Shown: in pieces, positions 29,681 through 36,189 of the stretch
Layout: each line of letters opens with the position of its first letter
Position numbering within the stretch: the stretch's first letter is position 1
NCBI GenBank assembly: GCA_002179805.1
Contig: NAVB01000819.1
Location: 1 to 36,189 of the forward strand
Reading direction: 5' to 3'
Origin: Acanthamoeba lenticulata
Taxonomy: Eukaryota; Discosea; Longamoebia; Acanthamoebidae
DNA length: 36,189 nt
Made by a program: the position numbers and the translations under genes
Notes under the pieces: model-generated
Told to the model about the DNA's origin: nothing
Database searches by the model: none
What the model saw: the letters and a program-made list of their open reading frames with translations, nothing else

Positions 29681-31069
29681 ATGTACAACAAACACCACGC
29701 GCTGGTCGCCCTAGTGGCGCTGGTCCTTCTTGCCTCGTCCGCCTTGGCGCTGGACGTCCGGTCTTGCGACGAGAAGGACCTCACCAAGGAGCGCATTGTC
29801 GAGTGGCACGATAAGATCTACAGCACCATCAACGTGCTCGGCGCCCCGGGCGGCGGCGCCTCCGGCCTGCGTGCCTGGGCCATGGTGGTGACGGCCATGT
29901 ACGACGCGGCCAACCTGGCCAACAACGCCAAGTATGAGAGCTACCTCGACCTCTCCAATATCCCGTCGACCATCAACCTCAACAAGGCCTACCCGCTCGC
30001 CGCCGCAGCCAAGGCCGCCCAGGTGGTCCTCAACGGCCTCATCCCGGCCACCGCCACCGCCGACGTGCGCAACATGCTCCAGTTCTCCCACTTGTCCCAG
30101 CTGGCTGTCCACCTGGGCGCTTTGCCCGACAACGACAAGAAGGCCCACGGCATTGCTCTTGGCCAGTACGTCGGCCAGCGCATGCTGGCGAACCGCACCA
30201 ACGACGGCCACCCGCCGAACAACTGCAACAACTGGCCCAACCCGCCGACCGCCCAGTGCCCGCTGTCCGTGCCCAACAGCACCGAGTGGTACCTGTACCA
30301 GTACAACCTGCCCTACTTCCCTGGCCAGCCCAACTCGCCCGGCTACCCTCAGGTCCGGCCGTTCGCCATTCCCTCGTACTCGTCTCCGCTCTTTGCCGTT
30401 CCGCCCCAGCCCGCTCCGGGCTCCCCGCGTCACCTGTCCGACTTTGCCGAGACCTTCCGGTACGGCACGAGCAACGCCAGCGTGTCGGCCCGCACGGCCG
30501 AGACCGACGCCATCGCGCGCTTCCACGACGGCAACTTCGCCTCCCAGGTCGGCTGGGCCATGGACTACGTCTCCTCCTCGGGCATTGACGTCAACAGCGT
30601 GAAGCTCCTCCGCGGCCTCGCTCTGGCGGCCATCTCCTCGCACGACGCGCATGCGGCGCACTGGTACTACAAGTACATCTACTACAACGCTCGCCCGATC
30701 GTGGCCTACAGGACCGTCACGCCCGACTCGCCCGCTTACGCCTACCACGACCCGGCCTGGAACCCCACGCTGACCACCTCGCAGACGCCCGAGCACCCGT
30801 CGGGCCACTCGGCTCGCAGCGGCGGTGCTTGCCTCGCGTTCATCGAGGTCTTCGGCAACCTTCCGCCCAACGGTTACTTCAAGACCGTCTCCTACTCGCA
30901 GCCCCAGCAGGAGACCCGCACCTACACCTCGATCAGGCAGTTCTATCAGGAGATCCACAACAGCCGCGTGTACGGTGGCGTGCACTGGCGCTCGGCGCTG
31001 GAGGCCGGCGAGGCCCTTGCGGAGAAGGTCACCAACTACATCCTTGCCCGCTATCTGCGTCGTCGCTGA
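29681..31069 (+). CDS. Secreted vanadium-dependent haloperoxidase / PAP2-superfamily protein
   Basis: An intronless 462-residue frame. Residues 1-24 form a signal peptide (LVALVALVLLASSALA). The three-part vanadate/phosphate-binding signature of the superfamily is complete: Lys331 and Arg338-Pro339 in KYIYYNARPIVAY, PSGH at 373-376 in EHPSGHSARS, and Ser428-Arg429...Gly433...His435 in SRVYGGVHWR. His376 would be the acid-base residue and His435 the residue that binds vanadate or is phosphorylated. Members either oxidise halides with peroxide or act as acid phosphatases, and sequence alone does not separate these. The protein is likely secreted or lysosomal, with N-glycosylation sequons such as NRT, NST and NAS. 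Codon use is strongly C/G-ending, suggesting high expression, and a TATA box precedes the gene. The stop lies 60 bp from the stop of the convergent SnoaL-like gene. Confidence 0.92.
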   Translation: MYNKHHALVALVALVLLASSALALDVRSCDEKDLTKERIVEWHDKIYSTINVLGAPGGGASGLRAWAMVVTAMYDAANLANNAKYESYLDLSNIPSTINLNKAYPLAAAAKAAQVVLNGLIPATATADVRNMLQFSHLSQLAVHLGALPDNDKKAHGIALGQYVGQRMLANRTNDGHPPNNCNNWPNPPTAQCPLSVPNSTEWYLYQYNLPYFPGQPNSPGYPQVRPFAIPSYSSPLFAVPPQPAPGSPRHLSDFAETFRYGTSNASVSARTAETDAIARFHDGNFASQVGWAMDYVSSSGIDVNSVKLLRGLALAAISSHDAHAAHWYYKYIYYNARPIVAYRTVTPDSPAYAYHDPAWNPTLTTSQTPEHPSGHSARSGGACLAFIEVFGNLPPNGYFKTVSYSQPQQETRTYTSIRQFYQEIHNSRVYGGVHWRSALEAGEALAEKVTNYILARYLRRR

Positions 31070-31129
31070 TCCTCTTGTGCGCAAGAGCGCGAGTAAATAG
31101 TTGCACTTCATAATTGTAACTGCTGTATT

Positions 31130-31576
31130 TTATTCTTGCGCGTTTCTCTTGCCGGGAATGGCGTTGGCAAAAGACTTGAGCACTTCTTGTGGATTCCAGT
31201 ACTCCCGCAAGAAGACAATCTTTCCTTGCCGAGCTTTGAGGAAAACGATGTATTTCTGGTTGTAGGCGAGACCAGTCGACTTGATAACGGCGGAGATCTC
31301 GAACTCGGCCACGACGCTATCGCCACCGTCAGACGCGGGTTGGATCGACTGGATGTCAACGTTGCTAATTACGGGCTCCAGCAGCTGGCCGATGACACCT
31401 TGGACGTGATCGAATATAGCATCGACGCCTTCGTACCGGCCAGGGGCGCCAATTGACGGGGCATAGGGGAACTCCATGACAGCATTGGAGGCATAGAGCT
31501 GGCGCCACTTTTCGGCATCCGTGGCCAGATAGGTCAGGTGATCAGCAAACAGCTTGCTCGCCTTCGGCTGTTCCAT
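31130..31576 (-). CDS. SnoaL-like / NTF2-fold protein
   Basis: A single exon of 148 residues. The text fits the SnoaL-like polyketide cyclase/ketosteroid isomerase-type fold: an N-terminal helix (LFADHLTYLATDAEKWRQLY), the strand AVMEFPYAPSIG, the turn PGRYEGVDAIFDHV, and antiparallel strands ending YIVFLKARQGKIVFLREYW before the last helix. In this family a cone-shaped pocket binds small hydrophobic molecules, and many members have unknown substrates. There is no signal peptide or membrane helix, so it is probably cytosolic. It has no introns, like its convergent neighbour at 29681. The start is the only ATG before the first helix. Confidence 0.85.
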   Translation of the reverse strand: MEQPKASKLFADHLTYLATDAEKWRQLYASNAVMEFPYAPSIGAPGRYEGVDAIFDHVQGVIGQLLEPVISNVDIQSIQPASDGGDSVVAEFEISAVIKSTGLAYNQKYIVFLKARQGKIVFLREYWNPQEVLKSFANAIPGKRNAQE

Positions 31577-31754
31577 CTTGGTGTGTTGGGCTGGCTGATG
31601 TTAAAAGTAAATAATTACTGAGTTGCCATACGCAGGTATTTCTAAGTGCGCTACCAAGCGCCTATTGGTGGGCAGTCGAGCACGCGCCGACAACACTTTC
31701 TTCCCGAGACAGCATCATTGCGTTGGGGCAACGTGGAGAAAAAAATGTTGCCCA

Positions 31755-31768
31755 AGTACTGCAGTACT
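31755..31768. other. 14-bp perfect palindrome
   Basis: AGTACTGCAGTACT is perfectly self-complementary. A further AAGTACT begins at about 31780. It lies in the 262-bp spacer between the SnoaL-like gene and tRNA-Gly, on the 3' side of the minus-strand tRNA. It could be a dimeric protein-binding site or chance. Confidence 0.45.
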
Positions 31769-31838
31769 ACTAGATGTAACAAGTACTGTACGATGAAATC
31801 AACATTTTACTTGTTGGGTTTTTGAAAACCAAAAAGTA

Positions 31839-31909
31839 TGCATCCGCCGGGAATTGAACCCGGGTCTCCCGCGTGGCAGGCGGAAATCTTGCCACTGGAC
31901 CACGGATGC
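31839..31909 (-). tRNA. trnG-GCC: tRNA-Gly (anticodon GCC)
   Basis: A 71-nt cloverleaf with acceptor GCATCCG/CGGATGC fully paired, D-arm TGGTCCAGTGGCAAGA, anticodon loop CTGCCAC, and T-arm text CCCGGGTTCAATTCCCGG. The discriminator is A, and a TTTTT terminator follows on the minus strand. Confidence 0.97.
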
Positions 31910-32104
31910 TTCACTTCTTGATATATTAGCAGTGCAGTCCATTTTATATTCGTACATACCTTTGCGACAACCAGTCAGGTCCTGCGTGCCAGTAGGCTGC
32001 TTAATCAGCCTGTCGGCTGTCGGCAGCCAGGCTGCTGGCTGCTTACTTGGGGCATCTTTCTTTCAAAGAAAGTGAAAGCAAAATAGAAGGCAATTGCTAC
32101 TACA

Positions 32105-34458
32105 TCAATCTCGGTCGTGACCAACCAGGATCAAGTCTTGGCTCGCGTGGCTGCCGAGCACCAGAATGACCGGAGCTGCTGTGGTTGCCGCCTCGTCGCC
32201 ATCGTTACACTGAGCCTGGTCCAGCTCCTCGCGCTCCTCGCGCACCGGGGATGACGTAGGTGGCGTGCGGAAGCTCTCGTCACTCGCTGACCACTGCGAG
32301 ATGGCGATGTGGTCCAATTCATGCTCCAGCAGCTGCCGCGCCTCCTCCAGGCGTTGCGCGCGGGCCGCCCTGCGCACCTGCCGCCGGATCTCCCACTCGG
32401 CGGCCATCTTGCGGTCGCGCTTCGCCTTGCGCTCCAGCCGTGCCAAGTGGTTCTGCCGCGCTTTGATCGGCGTTTGCGAGTCGCGCGTCTTGTCGGACCG
32501 CCTGCGCCGGCCGGCGCCATCTTCGGTTCCGGAGCAGCTCGGTTCACGCTTCACCTTCTTGCGCAGAGCTGGGGTCGCCCCATGGGGCGGTGACCTATCG
32601 CCTTCAGGGCCACTGGAGCCTTCCAGGTCGCTTTCGCTGGTGTGCTGCGCAGCCTCTTGCTGGAGGACCACCACTGCCTTCGTGGCTTGCAAGGAAGAGG
32701 AAGTAGAGGAGAACGATCTCTCGGAGCCCTCGGGGGAGAGCGCTCGCTTCTGCAGGCGGAAGGAGCGGCCCTTGACTGACGCGGCATTGGCCAGCCTCGT
32801 GGCGGAGGTTTGGCGCGGCGGCTTGAGGGCGATACCGAGCTCCTGCTGGACGTGCGCCTCGACGCGCTTGAACACGTGGGACTCGAGCCACGCGCGCTCG
32901 TCCGGGTCGGTGTAGAGCCACTGGAGGGCAAAATCGCGGCAGCCGCCGCTCAGGCGCAGGGCCACCGTGCAGTCGACCTCGGGAAAGCCAGAGTAGACCG
33001 CGAGCTTGTGCGCTTGCTCTCGGTAGCTCTCGGCCAGCGCCTGCGCAGGAGTCTACTCCCCAAACACCCAATAAGCATCAGAGCCAGCACCGCGGTGCGT
33101 GGTCGACAAAAACAAAGAGGCCAGCTCGCACCGCTCGCCCTTGTGTGCTCCGCCGGGACTCTTCGAACTTGCTCAAGAGCTCGGTGCAGCCTTTATGGGG
33201 GGGGGGAAGGATGACCGCGGTTGCCCGATGATGATGAGGTTCAAACCGTGGCCACTTGAAGGGCATGGCGCGCGAGAGAGCGTACCGGAGAGGTTGGCCA
33301 GGGGCTCCCAGGTGGTCTCCTCGTAGCCCTTCCACTTGACCTCGTAGAGGGCCTGCGGTTCCCCTCCCTTGCGGGCCGTGCGCTTGTCCAGGATGGCCTC
33401 CACTTCCCACTCCTGGTCGGGGTCCTCCACGAATCGCCGGCGTTTGGCCGAGGCCTGCTGGTCGCCGTCAAACGTCACGCCCACCGCGCGAAGGATGTCC
33501 TCCTTTCGCCTGTCGAGCAGGCCGACGAACTGGTACCGCTTCATCCGGGCGAGCCACTTGCCCAAGCTTGGTGACGACATGAAAAACAGAAATATAAATC
33601 CCACAAAAACCAAACAACACAAACAAGAACAAACAAGGAGCCCTTTGTGAGCTCATGAAAGGAAATCTCTTGCGGGAGGTCCAACGAGAAGGAAGAAAGG
33701 AGAAGAAGAAAGAGGAAGAATAAGGAAGTTGAGGAGGAGGAGGAGGAGGGGTCGTACTCGGTGCGGCCTAAGCGAAAGTGGCCATGCTTGCGGCGGAACT
33801 TGCGCAGTTGATGGACTCGCCCAGCAAACAGATTCTCATCCATGCGGGCTGATCGTCCTCTGCCGCTGGGCTCTTGCGCTCGCTCAGCGTTGCCGTCGTT
33901 GTCTGCGTCGCTGGCCACAGCGTCCGAGGTGGCTTCGTCTTCAACGTCACCAATCCCCGTTGGTGTTTGTTGCGGTGGCGGTTCGGTCACGTTCGTCGTT
34001 TGGCGCGCAAAGAGGTGCGTGTCGACATCCACCTCTTCTCGCTCCCACACGAAGCCAAGCGCAGCCAACTCCTCAGCCTGGCTAGCGTCCAGTCTTCCTT
34101 GCCGCTTCAACCGTCGAACGTAGTTGGCCCAGTTCCACAGGCCGCTCTGCCTGCTGAAAGGCACTCGGCAGTGACCGTGAGCTTGCACAAAGGCCTGCAG
34201 TTCATTGATTCGTTTTGCCCATATTCGTCGCACTTTCCTGGGCTTTGAGGCAGTCTTTGAAGGCTTAGTAGGCTCAAAGGCGAAAGGTGTGATGTGCCAC
34301 TCGATTTCGAAGCTCCCTTCGTCTTCTTTTTCATTTTCTTCATCCATCCATAAATGATCGATTTCTTGTTTTCTTTCGCTAGAATCTTCACACAACGAAA
34401 ATAGAGTTGTTGGTTGTGGTTGTAGTGAGTTGAAGTTCCAAGATGCCAAAGCATGCAT
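32105..34458 (-). CDS. Double helicase-associated domain plus chromodomain protein
   Basis: Exons are 34458-33758, 33566-33286, 33190-33132 and 33040-32105, giving 658 residues. The first helicase-associated (HA) domain is at about 77-138: WAKRINELQAFVQAHGHCRV, then NWANYVRRLKRQGRL and AALGFVWE. The second is at about 211-267, rejoined across intron 1: VHQLRKFRRKHGHFRL, then LGKWLARMKRYQFVGLL. A chromodomain follows at about 285-330: EWEVEAILDKR, LYEVKWKGYEETTWEPLANL, with its aromatic positions present, suggesting binding to methylated histone tails. The C-terminal 310 residues are basic, with a charged helix (WEIRRQVRRAARAQRLEEAR), and are unrecognised. HA domains bind nucleic acid and normally accompany helicases, but no helicase motifs are present. 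A nuclear chromatin role is inferred. Another ATG at 34344 is a possible alternative start. Confidence 0.85.
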
Positions 34459-34843
34459 CAAGTTTAAAACAAAAATAATTGTGTTGGTGTACAATTTTTA
34501 AATACTTCAAAACTGTTGCAACTTGAACACAAATTATTTTTGATTAAACAAAAAATTGTATTGTTTAATCATAGATATAATTGACAATATTGTATGTATT
34601 AACTTATTTTTTATTTTATATGTATATTTAATTATATAAATAAGTTATCAACACTTATAAATCTTAGCAAAAATACTCATAAATTGTTTGCCTATATTGA
34701 ATTATTTTATAATTATATAATTGTTAATGATATAATTGTTAATATAATAATTGGAAATTAAACAAATTAAGTTTAAACAATTCAAAGTGGTTTTAGCTTG
34801 AACAAATAATTATTTTATAGTTTGTCAAAATAAAAAAATATTT
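34459..34843. other. AT-rich island
   Basis: About 385 bases of very high A+T lie between two minus-strand genes, unlike the GC-rich rest. There is no coding frame of note. A loose direct repeat is visible: text beginning TTCAAAACTG (34506) and TTCAAAGTGG (34781), each followed by CTTGAACA and ATTATTTT. The island holds the upstream region of the chromodomain gene and the 3' end of the ChaC-like gene. Confidence 0.7.
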
Positions 34844-35843
34844 TTAATCAATTTTTATTATTGTTTCTTGTTCAATCAATGTCAAAACATGTTGTTCTAA
34901 GTCAAAAAGGTGTTTGTCCTCCACACCCATTTCACGGATGACCTTGGCCAAGTTCAGCAAATATTCTACATTTTTCCCACTTGGTCCTGCAAACAAAGAT
35001 CAGCATTGTGTTTGTCTTGCCAAGGAAGCAACCATACCAACAGATCGGTGGATTTGCACGGCGAGCTGGGGTATGGGGGCTTTGCCTAAAAATTCGGGAT
35101 TGTCTTCTGTGGCGCGGTAAAGAAGAGCCTAAAAGGGCAGGAGGTCAGCCAAAGCACACTGCTGGGAGAGAGAGAGAGAGAGAGGACATACTCTGCTGAT
35201 CGTTGGCTGGTGCGGCATGCTTTTTGTGAAGACATCCACAAACTCTCGTGTGTAGCCACCCTGTTGGCCACCACAAAACGTGAGGCCTTGCCATCACCAT
35301 CACAAGAGGGCATGGTTGCGGACCTTTTCACGGTAGTCCAGGTACGAGAGCACTTCATCAACCTTGCTTTTCCTGATATAATAAGCAACACCCCACGTGA
35401 TGACCTACATAGGCTTTGGTGAAAGGCGGATAAATGTGCAAGCAAGCACCAGCACGTACTTCTTTCGTTTGGGTCACTGTAGTTGATTTGATCAAAGTGA
35501 CCACACGGCCTGGCGAGCCCTGACGTGCAGGCGAGTGTCAGGCACGCAAGTGGGGGAGGAGAAGTTGTGGCCACGTACAGGAACACCACGGTGGTCGGTA
35601 CTGCCTTGCCAAAAGCGCCGCTTATAGCCGCGAACGAAGCCATTGACCCTGCCAGTGCTCATCAAAATCTACTTGCTCAACAGACCGCGGAGGGGAGGGG
35701 TACTTGTCATCAAATGGAAACGAGGGTCGCCAGATGAGAGAACCGTAGCCAAAAATCCAAACTCCCCCGTCGTCCTCACGAGCGTGCATGGGAGCATTAA
35801 CGGACAACCGGATCGCGTCCTCTTGATCAACGCGTACGTCCAT
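34844..35843 (-). CDS. ChaC-type gamma-glutamylcyclotransferase
   Basis: Seven exons (35843-35704, 35648-35579, 35519-35460, 35404-35324, 35260-35192, 35128-35038, 34986-34844) join in phase to 217 residues. The family is unmistakable: [19 protein letters not shown] forms the nucleotide-like glycine loop, followed by [35 protein letters not shown], and [15 protein letters not shown], whose Glu is the catalytic acid. It closes with [16 protein letters not shown]. ChaC enzymes cleave glutathione to 5-oxoproline and Cys-Gly in the cytosol, affecting redox balance and glutathione turnover. The order [12 protein letters not shown] matches the CHAC2-like form, and length is slightly above the usual 180-220. 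The last exon is AT-rich and ends [11 protein letters not shown], inside the AT island. The N-terminal 26 residues precede the conserved core. Confidence 0.93.
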
Positions 35844-35957
35844 GTGTGGCTGAGATGAGCGGAGTTCAAGAGAGCGTTAAACGCCGAAGGCCCATCGCCG
35901 GCCATGGCCGACGGAAAGATGATATGTTTTTTAAGATGTGTAGTGTATTTGCAAGAA

Positions 35958-36030
35958 GCCCTCTTAGCTCAGCTGGTAGAGCGCACGACTGAAGATCGTG
36001 AGGTCGCTGGTTCAAACCCGGCAGAGGGCA
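35958..36030 (+). tRNA. trnF-GAA: tRNA-Phe (anticodon GAA)
   Basis: A 73-nt cloverleaf with acceptor GCCCTCT/AGAGGGC, D-arm TAGCTCAGCTGGTAGAGC, anticodon stem CACGA/TCGTG around CTGAAGA, and T-arm text GCTGGTTCAAACCCGGC. The discriminator is A, and a TTTTTT terminator follows within 20 nt. It is divergent from the ChaC-like gene. Confidence 0.97.
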
Positions 36031-36189
36031 ATCTTCTATGTATTTTTTAACCGTTGTCTCTGCAGAATTGCTTTTTGGTATTACACCATTGAAAATAATT
36101 GTTTTATTAATACGAAAAAAACATATTTAATTGGATTGAAACAAAAAATAAAAAAATTTGAATTCAAACTTGGTTAAAAAATTCAAAAT
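36031..36189. other. AT-rich sequence to window end
   Basis: After the tRNA-Phe terminator the sequence is again strongly A+T-rich, with A runs and no coding signal. Its ending (TTCAAACTTGGTTAAAAAATTC) is loosely similar to the repeat units of the island at 34459-34843. Confidence 0.6.

Noticed and set aside
29711..31111. Minus-strand frame of 466 codons over the haloperoxidase-like gene
   Set aside because: It mirrors the strongly C/G-ending codons of the sense gene. The translation is V/G/R-rich with no recognisable motif.
31755..31786. Palindrome and AAGTACT repeat as a mobile-element end
   Set aside because: There is no transposase, no target-site duplication and no second terminal copy at a sensible distance. 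It is listed only as a palindrome.
1..36189. CRISPR arrays, insertion sequences or a bacterial-style defence cluster
   Set aside because: No regularly spaced repeats, transposase motifs or operon-like gene strings are present. The whole window is intron-bearing eukaryotic nuclear DNA.

Overview
This is a nuclear protist sequence. The exons are GC-rich and are broken by many short GT-AG introns with pyrimidine-rich 3' ends. Genes are packed tightly on both strands, with spacers often of only 60-400 bp. Four nuclear-type tRNA genes carry A and B boxes and T-run terminators. The gene repertoire (secreted proteinase-K-like protease, RhoGEF with several PH domains, DEP/CRAL-TRIO protein, F-box/LRR protein, vanadium-haloperoxidase-like protein, DUF3455 protein, polyQ protein) is what I would expect from an amoebozoan, most likely Acanthamoeba. 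The organism is an inference from gene style and content. No database was consulted.

Layout, left to right. A DEP-PH-CRAL/TRIO gene enters from the left edge (+, to 2687) and may be followed by a tiny spliced gene near 3 kb. Then come, on the minus strand, a UQCC1/Cbp3-type complex III assembly chaperone (3405-4693), a secreted subtilase (5407-7132) and a Siva-like cysteine-rich protein (7537-8194). The last of these is divergent from an unknown charged protein (8408-9859, +). A polyQ/His/Pro protein (10040-11987, -) and a small mitochondrial-carrier-like membrane protein (12051-13388, -) follow. The carrier-like gene shares a 126-bp divergent promoter with TIM22 (13515-14576, +).

After tRNA-Leu(AAG) and tRNA-Trp(CCA) come a secreted DUF3455 protein (15111-16066, -), a 17-exon DH-PH-PH-PH RhoGEF (16189-22132, -), a GATA zinc-finger protein (22519-24699, -) and an F-box/leucine-rich-repeat protein (25493-28591, -). 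The last is divergent from a small protein with two RRGS/T motifs (28864-29256, +). The right part holds an intronless vanadium-haloperoxidase/PAP2-like secreted protein (29681-31069, +), a SnoaL/NTF2-like protein (31130-31576, -), tRNA-Gly(GCC), a protein with two helicase-associated domains and a chromodomain (32105-34458, -), a ChaC-type gamma-glutamylcyclotransferase (34844-35843, -) and tRNA-Phe(GAA). Strongly AT-rich islands flank the last protein gene.

The genes do not form one operon-like system. Two functional themes recur. Mitochondrial biogenesis is represented by the complex III chaperone, TIM22 and the carrier-like protein, the last two sharing a promoter. Signalling and regulation are represented by the RhoGEF, CRAL-TRIO, GATA, F-box and chromodomain proteins. 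Gene models below were built by hand from splice sites and reading-frame phase. Every multi-exon model stays open across its joins, but none is supported by transcripts.
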